Source: Sedimentisphaerales bacterium (GTDB taxonomy: Bacteria; Planctomycetota; Phycisphaerae; Sedimentisphaerales; SG8-4). From it: a stretch of 64,000 nucleotides of DNA. Location of the stretch: assembly GCA_016928975.1 (NCBI GenBank), contig JAFGJR010000179.1, forward strand, positions 1-64,000, given 5' to 3'. Numbering within the stretch: the first letter of the stretch is position 1; every line of letters begins with the position of its first letter. The notes beneath the pieces were generated by a model. The model saw only the letters and a program-made list of their open reading frames with translations, searched no databases and had not been told where the DNA came from. Made by a program: the position numbers and the translations under genes. Below, one piece after another: positions 9,281 to 21,469 of this stretch.

Positions 9281-12200
9281 GGAGAGAGACCTACTATTGA
9301 CATTCTATCAGAGGTTCCAATGAGTTGTCTCTCGTACCTGGCCCACAGCCTCTTCGCTATCGTGACGCTGTCTCCCCGGGGTCGTGTCGGGTAGCTGTCC
9401 CGCTGGTCCGACCAGTCGGCGGTCCACTTGCGGACCTTGCTCTGGAACGCCTTGTCGTCGAATGGCCTGCCGCGCTTGAGGGCCTCGCCGAAGTCGCCGA
9501 GGTACATCTGCCAACGCTTGAGGTAGTACCCACTGAGCATGCCCGACCACTCTTTGCGAGCATAATCATCGAGCGCCGCGGTCTGACCCCACTGCGTCAG
9601 CACGCGCCGCGCGTTCCACTCGAACCGTGCCCGTTCCGCATCGGTCGTGCCCCATCGCCTGGCATCTTCGAGCCAGCCGCCCAGCAGGAACTCCTGACGC
9701 GTCGCCAGCAACTCATCCATATCGCGGATCAGTCGCAGGAATTGGCTTGTCGTCTCGTCAAATGCCGAGACGTCTGTTCCCCGGCCGGCTTTCACCATTG
9801 CCCAATGGAGAATCGCGGCATGGTTCGATAACACCTGTCGTGCGACGTTGACAACATCGAAGCGAAACGTGTCGACCTCGCCCAGTTCCTCTGACGCATC
9901 CAGCAGAGCCTGCCACGCGTCGGCCAATCGCACGTTGTCGTAGGGAAGCGACATACCGGTCTGGATCTGCAGCGAGTGGTCTACGATGGAGCGGATGTGG
10001 TACGGGCGGTTGTAGGCATTATCAAGCAGAATCTGCCAGGCGCGACGAGCTGCCTCATTGTCCCGGCCGTAGCGATGGTGCGCGTAGTCGCTGATCCATT
10101 GCTTGAGATCGACGGGCTCACTACGCCAGGCCATTTCGAACATCAGGTCATATACGACCGGGTTGTACCCGAGACCTTCATTCACAAAGCCTACTCCGAC
10201 CAGTTGGCCGGAGCGAGGCTGATGTCGTAAGGCCGGTAGGTCCTGGCCGATCCTGCTCAGGGCTCCGCCCAACTGTACCGCACCGCCGAAGTTCTCGATA
10301 TTACACCACAGCCAGGGCTTGCCGCAGAAAGCTTCCGTTTTGTCCCATGCGGGCGTCTGCTCGCACATCAAGTCCAGTACGAGCATGCGATCATCGGCGA
10401 CTGCGCCGAACATGGCTCGCGCCTGAGGCATCTTCCAGAAGCTTGGGTTGTTGACGAAGAGCCAGCCTTGCAGTACCCACACGGCCTGCGGGTCGCTGGC
10501 GGTCATGCCGCCATAGACCGCTTTCGCCAGGCTCGCCAGGTAGTTTGGGTCATTGCTCGGCGGCTGCATCTCGATGAAGGTATCGGCGGCGTACAGGTGA
10601 TCCGTGCCGAACCGTTTGCCTTGCTCCTCCAGATAGATCACCGCGAGCTTGGCAAACAGCGGGTCGAGCGAATCGAGCAGGGACGTCTCCCACTCGATCC
10701 AGCGGATTCGGTGCAGCTTCGCTTGTGGAAAGAACCCTGCAATGGTCGATGGCACGTGGCCGGTGAAGCCCTGCAAAACCGGCGTCATTCCCAGCTCTCG
10801 CTGGCGAGTAAGAATCTCCTTCCCGAGCTCCTCGTGCCGGTCGATCCAACTCTGCGGCAGCGGTCCGCCCCAGCCGTCGAGGCAGCCCATCCACTGAAAC
10901 GGCAGATAGGGCGGCCCTGCTAAGAACTCGGCGACCTGTTCATCGGTCATGCCCAGCCGTTTGCACACGGCCTGCCAAACGGCTTCCTGGCCTGTCACTG
11001 CCAGCGGCAGGTTCACGCCGTTCATCGCCATCCAGTCGATCAGCTCCTCCCACTGGGTCCAGTCCCACCAAGCCAGAGAGTAGCCGAAGCAGCAGTAGTT
11101 CAGGAAGTACCGATGCCTCGCCCAGCTTGTCTGCTGGACCTTCGGCTGGACCGGCGGCAATGGGTCCGGCAGGTTGAGCTGGCGGCCGTACCACGAGACG
11201 TGACAGTGGCAGTAGTGCTTGAGGTACCAGTTCAGCCCGGTTGCCATTGACACGCCGGTGTTGCCGCGAATGATGGTTCTGCCGTCGCGGGTCTCGATCT
11301 CGAAGACATCCCGCCCGGAATCTGCCGGGATCGCTTCGAAGGCGAAGCGGTCGGCGTGCTGGGGCAACAGTCGTACGAGCAGGGCGCGTGCCGCCGATGC
11401 CGCCTGCCCGGGCAACACCGGCGCGTTGTCAAAAGGGCGGCAGTTCACCTCCATCGCCTCCAGGCGTTTGGCGTGCTCGCCCAGGCGGACCAGAAACTGG
11501 TTGTAGTCCCGGTTGTCCCGCGGCGACCAGAGGACCTCGCTCATCGCGGCGGCCCGGGGGTAGGTCATGTAGTGGAGGTGGCGGGCGTTGGCGATGAATT
11601 CGCCCCAAAGCTGTGCCTGTCCGCCTAAGACGTGCTTTGCCTGCTCGGCATTGAGCACGGCGGGAATGGGCTCATACTGGTATACCTTGTCGAGCAGAAT
11701 GAGTCCGCCGATGGCCTTCGGCTCCTTCTCGGGCGGACCCTGGTAGTAATCGAAATACGTGTGCGAGGTCGGGGCCATGACGACATCATGTCCCGCCCTG
11801 GCCGCGGTAACGCCTCCCTCTTCGCCTCTCCAGCTCATGACCGTCGCGCCCGGCGCCAGACCACCTTGCAGGATCTCATCCCAGCCGATCAGCCGCCGGC
11901 CGTGCGAAGTGAGGAACGAATCCATCTGCGCGATGAACCAGCTATGCAGTCCCGCCTCGTCCTTGACATTCAGCTCGCGAATCAGGCTCTGCATTTCCTC
12001 GCACTTCTTCCAGTGCTCCATGTTAGCCTCATCGCCGCCGATGTGGATGAATCTGCTCGGAAACAAATCCATCACCTCCGTCAGCACGTCCCGCATGAAG
12101 GCGACGGTCTGTTTTCGCGGCGCCAGGACTCCCTCGTGGGCCGTCCACCGCGCCTCCGGCGGCAGGCTGTTCAGTTTGTCCGGGTACAGGCCGATCTGCG

Positions 12201-13071
12201 GGTAGCAGACGATCGCCGCTCCCGTGTGGGCGGGCATCTCGATCTCCGGCACGATCGTGACGTACTGCTCGGCGGCGTAGCGAACCAGGTGGCGGATATC
12301 GTCCTGGGTGTAATATCCGCCGGGCTGCTCGCCGTCGCTCCTGGGCTTTCCTCCATTCCGGATCGTTGTGAAGTCCATCCACGCGCCCGTCGCGGTCAAC
12401 TGCGGGTACTTCTTGATCTCGATCCGCCAGCCGACATCGTCGGTCAGGTGAATCTGCAGACTGTTGAACTTGTGCAAGGCCATCGCGTCGATGAACTTCT
12501 CAACCTCGCGCACGGGGATGAAATGCCGGGCCGGGTCGATCAAAAGCCCGCGCCACTGAAACATGGGATAGTCCGTGATCCGCACGCGCGGCACAGTCCA
12601 CCGGATTCCGTCGGTCTTCTTGCTGCTGAAGACGGCCGGCGGGAGCAACTGCCGCAGGGTCTGAACGCCATAGAACAGGCCCGCCGGTTTGGCCGCCCGG
12701 ATCGAGACCGACTCAGTTGTCACCTCCAGTTCGTATCCCTCTTCACCGAGCGGACTCTTCAATGCTGCGTCAGTCTCCAGCCGTATGCTGTCCCTGGCGG
12801 ACGAGTCCCCAACTATGCTCAGGCGAAATCCCATGGCCGGCGCCAGTGCGTCGATGAGCTTCGCTCCCTCTTTCGCGGCGTCATCCCCGGCAATCACCTG
12901 CGTCGACTCGGTGACGGCAAACGAGCCATCTGCAAACTCGACCGAGACTGGCCGTGGAATTATCGACAGGTCGTTCAATCGAATCAACTTGTCTGCCGTG
13001 GCGGTGTTGCTCAGGCCCAGGCAGAGGACCGCGATCGCTACTAATCTCGTTGCTCTGTGTGCGCGTCTCAT
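9211..13071 (-). CDS. GH20 beta-hexosaminidase fused to GH89 alpha-N-acetylglucosaminidase
   Basis: A 1286-residue exported enzyme with two catalytic modules. Signal peptide 1-26. GH20: N-terminal domain about 35-165, TIM barrel about 170-515, with FIHIGGDEAN giving the Asp347-Glu348 pair of substrate-assisted hexosaminidases. GH89: about 555-1255, with YAADTFIEMQPPS (Glu834) and FVNEGLGYN (Glu965), corresponding in spacing to the two catalytic glutamates of human NAGLU. GGAGG precedes the start at 13071. Together the modules would remove both beta- and alpha-linked terminal GlcNAc, as on mucin-type or heparan-type glycans. It lies 37 bases after the GH2 gene in the operon. The final ~20 residues come from a palindromic repeat at 9210-9280, so the original C-terminus was probably near 9280. 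Confidence 0.9.
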   Translation of the reverse strand: MRRAHRATRLVAIAVLCLGLSNTATADKLIRLNDLSIIPRPVSVEFADGSFAVTESTQVIAGDDAAKEGAKLIDALAPAMGFRLSIVGDSSARDSIRLETDAALKSPLGEEGYELEVTTESVSIRAAKPAGLFYGVQTLRQLLPPAVFSSKKTDGIRWTVPRVRITDYPMFQWRGLLIDPARHFIPVREVEKFIDAMALHKFNSLQIHLTDDVGWRIEIKKYPQLTATGAWMDFTTIRNGGKPRSDGEQPGGYYTQDDIRHLVRYAAEQYVTIVPEIEMPAHTGAAIVCYPQIGLYPDKLNSLPPEARWTAHEGVLAPRKQTVAFMRDVLTEVMDLFPSRFIHIGGDEANMEHWKKCEEMQSLIRELNVKDEAGLHSWFIAQMDSFLTSHGRRLIGWDEILQGGLAPGATVMSWRGEEGGVTAARAGHDVVMAPTSHTYFDYYQGPPEKEPKAIGGLILLDKVYQYEPIPAVLNAEQAKHVLGGQAQLWGEFIANARHLHYMTYPRAAAMSEVLWSPRDNRDYNQFLVRLGEHAKRLEAMEVNCRPFDNAPVLPGQAASAARALLVRLLPQHADRFAFEAIPADSGRDVFEIETRDGRTIIRGNTGVSMATGLNWYLKHYCHCHVSWYGRQLNLPDPLPPVQPKVQQTSWARHRYFLNYCCFGYSLAWWDWTQWEELIDWMAMNGVNLPLAVTGQEAVWQAVCKRLGMTDEQVAEFLAGPPYLPFQWMGCLDGWGGPLPQSWIDRHEELGKEILTRQRELGMTPVLQGFTGHVPSTIAGFFPQAKLHRIRWIEWETSLLDSLDPLFAKLAVIYLEEQGKRFGTDHLYAADTFIEMQPPSNDPNYLASLAKAVYGGMTASDPQAVWVLQGWLFVNNPSFWKMPQARAMFGAVADDRMLVLDLMCEQTPAWDKTEAFCGKPWLWCNIENFGGAVQLGGALSRIGQDLPALRHQPRSGQLVGVGFVNEGLGYNPVVYDLMFEMAWRSEPVDLKQWISDYAHHRYGRDNEAARRAWQILLDNAYNRPYHIRSIVDHSLQIQTGMSLPYDNVRLADAWQALLDASEELGEVDTFRFDVVNVARQVLSNHAAILHWAMVKAGRGTDVSAFDETTSQFLRLIRDMDELLATRQEFLLGGWLEDARRWGTTDAERARFEWNARRVLTQWGQTAALDDYARKEWSGMLSGYYLKRWQMYLGDFGEALKRGRPFDDKAFQSKVRKWTADWSDQRDSYPTRPRGDSVTIAKRLWARYERQLIGTSDRMSIVGLSPVTPAKAGVQERRGVGGFLLSQE

Positions 13072-13108
13072 GATCGCCTCCGGATCTCTCGCTTTGCAGT
13101 TGAATGCA

Positions 13109-16100
13109 TCACTCCAGAATGACGCCTATCTCCGCGGCAGAGGTGTAAGGTCGGTTGTTGACTTCGCTCAGGGCGAGCAGTTTGACGAACCTCGCGTCCT
13201 GCGGCCGGTCGAAGCGGACGGTCTTTGTCGCGGCATCGTCGGGCCAGGCGCCGGTCGCGACGGGCCTGCCCCAGTTCCGGCCGTCATCGCTGATATAGAC
13301 CTCGTAGCGAGCGATGCGGCCGTTGGTCATGTCCTGTCGAGGGACGTAGGTTAGCCCCAAGACGCGGACGGATTTCTTCAGGTCCAGGATCAGGTAGTGC
13401 GGCGGCGGCGCCATCGGCTCCCAGTTCGTATGCCAGATCGTCGCAGGGTTGTTGTCGATGGCCAGCTCCACGCCGTGGCTCGGGTGGGCATTGTCCGCTG
13501 TGACCGTCACGCCGAGCTTCTGCATCGCCGTAGGCTGCCTCCACAGTGCTGCCAGTTGTTCGGCCGTCATGGTGTACCGCGGGTCGAAGTGCGCACCCGC
13601 CATGTAAGCCAAAAGACTGTGTCGCATCTGTCGGGCGACGAGGCGGTTGTCGAGATCGCTCACCAGATCGCAACTGCACGCCAGGAGCTTGCCCTTGCCG
13701 ACCTTCGCCTCGAATACCAGGGCGAGCTTGCGGGCGGTGACCCAGTCGTCGATGACCTGAACAATCGGCTGCAAGTCACGGTGATCGGTGAGAAGGAACG
13801 GGGCTGTATCGTGCATCAGCTGCCACCATTGCCAATTCGAGTGGCATTCAGTCGGAAATTGTGTCAGTGCCGGGTGCTTCGGATCGCACAGGACGCCCAG
13901 CGTGTGCGGCGGCTGCCAGTTCGTCCAGACCGTGTTCCAGAAGATGCTCGAAAAGCCCATCGTGATGGGGTGCTTGTCGTCGCTGCGGATCGTCTGCGGC
14001 AGAGGAAGCAGCAGGACCTTGCCGCCCTCTGCGAGGCGTCTTTCCGCCTCATCGTTCATCTCCCGTGTGACCAGGATGTCCGCCGGCGGCTCAGTCGGCA
14101 CATCCTGAGGGAATGCCCAGATGTCCCAGTCGTTGGCGGCATCGGTCCCGGGGATCGTGACTTCGAGGTTCAGCTTCCGCGCTCCCTCGATGCGGTCGAG
14201 CTTGACATCGATCTCGCCAATCGTGCTGAGAGTTCCGGACTGGATCGGGCCGTGAGGGAGCTGGCCGCCATCCACGATGGACCCGGAAGAATCGCGGAGT
14301 GTCCATTGTGGCATGGCGTGCTCCAGGTCCGACGGGCCGAAGTGCGCCAGATCGATGCGGGCGTGCAATGTGTCGCCGGCTTTGAAGATGCGCCGTTCCA
14401 GGCGAGCTAATGGCACGATCGGGCCGGCGAAGCGGTGGTATTGCTCGGCGGTGACGTAGCCCTTCGAGTCCCAGAACGGGTCCAGCACGCCGACCAGCGC
14501 GGTGCCCTGGCCGGGGAAATCGTGCAGGTCGAGCAACTGGAAACCGCCGAAGCCGGGTGTGCGGAGGGCCGATTCGATGTCCTCCTTGTACAGCAGGGTC
14601 TGCAACTTGCCGGAGGCCATCAGAAAATCGTGCGCCTGGTGGAGCATTCCATTGCGTTCAAGCTGCTCGCGGAAGATTTCGAAGTTCTTGGCCTTGAGTG
14701 GGCCGGTGTACTTGCCTGTCTCGTCCAGGTTCGGGTACACGCACCATTGGCCGATCTCGTGGCTGATCACCGGAGCCTTGCCGTGCTGCCGGACGAAGTC
14801 GCTGTAATCGGTCATCGTCTCAGGCGGCCTGGCATTGACCCGGCTGTGCACGCCCTGGCCCCATTGCTGGATTCGCGGTGCAGATGTGCTGTAGTAGTCG
14901 TTCACAGGCAGCAGAGGCCAGCCGGCGCCGGAGGTGTAGAGCCGTCGCGGGTCGCGCTTCTTCCAGTACGTCACGAAGTTGCTGAGGAACTGGTTCTGAT
15001 TGCGTCCGGCCGGCTCGTTGCCATAGGCCATCATGATAAAGGATGGATGATTCCCGTACGCTTTGACCATGGCCTCGCTCTCTTTGTAGAGCCATTTGTC
15101 GAATGGCCCGCCGCTGCCGACCGTCGCCCACGCGGAACACTCGACATGGAAGTAGAATCCTTCCTCATCGGCGGCGTCGAACGCTCCCTCCGGCGGGCAC
15201 CAGGAGTGGAAGCGGACGTGGTTCAAGCCGTGGGCCTTGCAGATGCGGATGATCCGCCGCCATCGCTCGCCGCTGACCGGCGGGCATCCCGTCAGTGGAA
15301 AGATGCAGCATTCGAGCGTGCCGCGAATGAAGGTGGGCTTGCCATTGATGGTGATCCGCGTGTCCTCGGTGCCGACCTGGCGCATGCCGAACCGGACGGA
15401 GGTCACATCCTGGTAGCGCGACTGGTCCGCGATAAACGTGACGTGCATCAGATACGTAGTGGGCCGGAACTCGTCCCAGAACTGGCAGTCATCGCCCATG
15501 TCGAAGGTGAATTCCGCTTTGCCTCCCTGCCGTGTCCGCCACACGACCGGCGCAGACAATACTCTGCCAATCGAGTGCTCCTGCCTGGAGTCCGTGGCAT
15601 TGATCTGGAGGGTGCCGTTGCCGGCTCTGCCCGTGACGTTGCCCAAGCTCACCTTCACACTGACCGTCCGATCCTTGACGTTCGGGTACAGGCGCACGTC
15701 GTCAATCCAGACCGGATCGGTTGCCCGCAGCTCCATGCGTCCGACGATTCCGTTCCAGTTGCCCTGGGTATGATCGGAGACACTGTGGGCGTTGCGCCCG
15801 ACGTCCACGATCATGCGGTTGTCCACGCGGATGGTCAGACGGTGCTTGCCGGGAGTCACGTCCGTACCGAGCTCATGCACGTGAGGTGTACCGAGGCTGT
15901 CCTGAGAGCCGATGGCGCGGTCGTCCAGCCAGACCGTGGTCTTCCAGTGCGGCCGCTCCAGGTAGAGTGTGAGGCGTTTGCCTTGCCACCTCGGCGGGAC
16001 CTCGATCTGGCGCTGGTACCAGGCGGCCCCCATGTAGTGGCGCTGCGGCTGAAGCCAGAACGGCATTTTGAAGTTGTCCGGCGTCTGGTACTGCTTGTAG

Positions 16101-16369
16101 TAGGGGTCGCTCTGCCAGACGGGGTTGATGTCCCCCGTCCATTGGGTCTGCATCGACGGCGGGTCGCCATAGCCCTGCTCCGTCAGCACGCCGGGCAGAA
16201 CGACTCGATCTGTGAGCTCCTGCTCGAACCACTTCTCCGCCTCGCCTCGATCCTCGCGATCCAGGCGGACCGACCACATCCCTCCACCCAAATCGATCCC
16301 ATCCGCTCTCGCCGCCAGCGGAACGAGCGACACCAGCAGCACGGATAGCCTTGTCACGCCTTTTGTCAT
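13109..16369 (-). CDS. Secreted GH2 family glycoside hydrolase with C-terminal F5/8-type carbohydrate-binding domain
   Basis: A 1086-residue first gene of the glycan operon. Signal peptide 1-22. Sugar-binding jelly roll near 60-220 (PRWQGKRLTLYLERPHW), immunoglobulin-like domain to about 330, then a TIM barrel. MMAYGNEP supplies acid/base Glu452 and PVISHEIGQW the probable nucleophile Glu538. The last ~140 residues (ASNAHPSHG-like VTADNAHPSHGVELAIDNNP and later RFVKLLAL) form a discoidin/CBM32 fold. The start at 16369 is chosen because AAGGAG lies 8 bases upstream and the signal peptide follows; the frame is open further upstream without homology. GH2 covers beta-galactosidase, beta-mannosidase and beta-glucuronidase; I cannot distinguish these. 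Confidence 0.85.
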   Translation of the reverse strand: MTKGVTRLSVLLVSLVPLAARADGIDLGGGMWSVRLDREDRGEAEKWFEQELTDRVVLPGVLTEQGYGDPPSMQTQWTGDINPVWQSDPYYKQYQTPDNFKMPFWLQPQRHYMGAAWYQRQIEVPPRWQGKRLTLYLERPHWKTTVWLDDRAIGSQDSLGTPHVHELGTDVTPGKHRLTIRVDNRMIVDVGRNAHSVSDHTQGNWNGIVGRMELRATDPVWIDDVRLYPNVKDRTVSVKVSLGNVTGRAGNGTLQINATDSRQEHSIGRVLSAPVVWRTRQGGKAEFTFDMGDDCQFWDEFRPTTYLMHVTFIADQSRYQDVTSVRFGMRQVGTEDTRITINGKPTFIRGTLECCIFPLTGCPPVSGERWRRIIRICKAHGLNHVRFHSWCPPEGAFDAADEEGFYFHVECSAWATVGSGGPFDKWLYKESEAMVKAYGNHPSFIMMAYGNEPAGRNQNQFLSNFVTYWKKRDPRRLYTSGAGWPLLPVNDYYSTSAPRIQQWGQGVHSRVNARPPETMTDYSDFVRQHGKAPVISHEIGQWCVYPNLDETGKYTGPLKAKNFEIFREQLERNGMLHQAHDFLMASGKLQTLLYKEDIESALRTPGFGGFQLLDLHDFPGQGTALVGVLDPFWDSKGYVTAEQYHRFAGPIVPLARLERRIFKAGDTLHARIDLAHFGPSDLEHAMPQWTLRDSSGSIVDGGQLPHGPIQSGTLSTIGEIDVKLDRIEGARKLNLEVTIPGTDAANDWDIWAFPQDVPTEPPADILVTREMNDEAERRLAEGGKVLLLPLPQTIRSDDKHPITMGFSSIFWNTVWTNWQPPHTLGVLCDPKHPALTQFPTECHSNWQWWQLMHDTAPFLLTDHRDLQPIVQVIDDWVTARKLALVFEAKVGKGKLLACSCDLVSDLDNRLVARQMRHSLLAYMAGAHFDPRYTMTAEQLAALWRQPTAMQKLGVTVTADNAHPSHGVELAIDNNPATIWHTNWEPMAPPPHYLILDLKKSVRVLGLTYVPRQDMTNGRIARYEVYISDDGRNWGRPVATGAWPDDAATKTVRFDRPQDARFVKLLALSEVNNRPYTSAAEIGVILE

Positions 16370-16523
16370 CCAGAGCTCCTTCATGAATTCCGAGTCTCCC
16401 GAAGTATACTGTGCCGGCCTGGGCTGCTCAATACTGCGCGTTGAAATCCCCGCACTGTGGCGGTATACAAGCCGTATCTCGCGTTGAGATGGTGACAGAA
16501 AATGTGGATAGCTGGGGCGGGCT

Positions 16524-16799
16524 ATGCGATACGAGTGTCTCCATCCGCGCGATGAGCTGGTGCTCACGATGCAGCGGATCTACCGGTGCAAGGGGACGCT
16601 GACCCTGAGCAGCCCTGCGGCCGTCCTGTGGAACAGCGGCGTCATGATCGTCGGCGATAGCGTGCTCTCCGCCTTCGACACACTCGAAGTCCTGGAGCAC
16701 TCCGCAGAAGCCGTGCTCGATGCCCAGCCCATCGGCGGCCACGTCGCCATGTCCCAGAAGATCAGCGACGAGCTCCGCGAAGCCTTCCACCTGCTTTGA
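16524..16799 (+). pseudogene. Class II aldolase/adducin remnant with a large internal deletion
   Basis: Only 91 residues. The N-terminus MRYECLHPRDELVLTMQRIY resembles the opening of sugar class II aldolases of this group, and AAVLWNSGVMIVGDSVLSAF with DTLEVLEHSAEAVLDA and a following GG resembles their C-terminal part. A full family member has about 200-250 residues; the middle, with the zinc-binding histidines and the SGGNLS phosphate loop, is absent. The frame stays open across the junction near 16590-16615. It is read here as a deletion remnant that is probably inactive; a small independent gene is less likely. The family assignment is from pattern memory. Confidence 0.55.
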
Positions 16800-17037
16800 G
16801 TTGGCCGGTCGCCGCAGCCAATCGGTTATAGGACCCCGCCCGCTTCCGTGGAATATTTCCGTCGTGGCATTCGTCCTTACGCGCAGGCTCTGTCCTGGGC
16901 CCCGATACGCGCGGGGGGCTGTGCTCCGCCTGGAGAGGGGACAAAAGCATGGACGCCACAGGGGATTCTGGTACGATAAGGCCCGGTCAGATGCGCACGT
17001 TGGCAGGAAACACCCTTGTGGACGATCGGAAAGGAAG

Positions 17038-18329
17038 ATGAAGAAAGCGCTTGTAGCGATCATCGTCGTTGCGGTTCTACTGTTGGCCGGTTGGCAGGCG
17101 TATCGGCGAGTCGTCGCCGCTTCGGCCGCAGCGAACAAGCCCGCGCGTGGGGACATCCCGGTGGCCGTTGAGACGCAGCCGGTCCGCAGAAGCGCGATCC
17201 GCGATATCGGCGTCTTCACAGGCTCGCTGGTCCCGGAGTCGCAGTTCGTGGTCGCCTCGAAGGCGGCTGGCTGGCTCAGGGAGGTGCTCGTCGATATCGG
17301 AGACATGGTCGGCCGCAACGACGTCATCGCTGTGCTGGACGATGAGGAGTTCACTCGCCAGGTGGAACAGGCCGAGGCGGAGTTGCAGGTGGCAAAGGCC
17401 AACGTCGAGAACTCCAGCAGCGATCTCGATCTGGCCAGGCGTGAGTACGAGCGAATCCAGGCGCTTCGCGAAAAGCAGATCGCCTCCGCGGCGGAGCTGG
17501 ATGCCGCCGCCGCCGCGTTCAGCGCCGCCCAGACCCGACTGAAAGTGGCCCTCGCCCAGGTGGCCCAGAAAGAGGCGGCCCACAAAGGGGCTGAGCTGCA
17601 ACTATCCTACACGAAGGTCCGTGCGTTTTGGGAATCCGGCGATCCAAACCGCGTGGTAGGGGAGCGGTTTGTCGACGAGGGGGCGCTCGTGCAGATGAAT
17701 CAGCCTATCGTATCCATCCTGGAGAACAATCCGCTGGTGGCGGTCGTCTTCGTCATCGAGCGGGACTATCCCAAGATCAAGGTGGGCCAGTCGGCGGCGA
17801 TTACGACGGACGCCTGGCCGGGCAGGACCTTCGCCGGCCATATCCGGCGGATCGCTCCCCTGCTGCGGGAGACCTCCCGGCAGGCGAGGGTCGAGATCGA
17901 GATTGCCAATCCCGGTCACCTGCTCAAGCCCGGCATGTTCGTGCGGGCCCAGGTGGAGTTCAGCACGCACGACCAGGCTACGCTCGTGCCGTTCAGCGCG
18001 ATGGTCAAGCGGGATGGCAAGGAGGGGGTCTTTCTCGTGGACGATGCCGCCTCCGGCGATCCGAAGACTGCGCCCGCCGGAGTTGGGACCGCGCCCGCGG
18101 CCTCCGTGCGACGGGTTCGCTTCGTTCCCGTGACCACCGGGATCGCGGCTGGTGAAGTCGTCGAGGTGGTCGAGCCGCCGATCACAGGCGACGTGGTCAC
18201 GCTGGGCAATCATCTTCTGGAGGACGGCTCGCGCATCCTGTTGCCGGCCGGGAGTCCGCCGACCGGCGGACGGCCGCCGGATGGGTCCCAGCGCAAGACC
18301 CAGGACCCCGCCAGGCCGGGGGCAGCGCG

Positions 18330-18333
<4 letters not shown>
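17038..18333 (+). CDS. RND efflux periplasmic adaptor (HlyD/AcrA family)
   Basis: A 431-residue membrane fusion protein. One N-terminal transmembrane anchor (LVAIIVVAVLLLAGW, residues 4-18), then a lipoyl-like half at 60-100 (VVASKAAGWLREVLVDIGD), an alpha-helical coiled-coil hairpin about 105-190 rich in Ala, Glu and Gln, the second lipoyl half, a beta-barrel (IKVGQSAAITTDAWPGRTF) and a membrane-proximal domain. It links the inner-membrane pump to the outer-membrane channel. AAAGGAAG lies directly before the ATG. Its stop overlaps the pump start as ATGA, so this is the first gene of a three-gene efflux operon. The C-terminal tail after 400 is Pro/Gly-rich and unstructured. Confidence 0.9.
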
Positions 18334-21452
<3,119 letters not shown>

Positions 21453-21469
21453 CCTTTGAAGAACCGACT

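Noticed and set aside
14435..16348. A 637-codon plus-strand open frame
   Set aside because: Antisense to the GH2 gene, which has clear catalytic motifs; no domain in the shadow.
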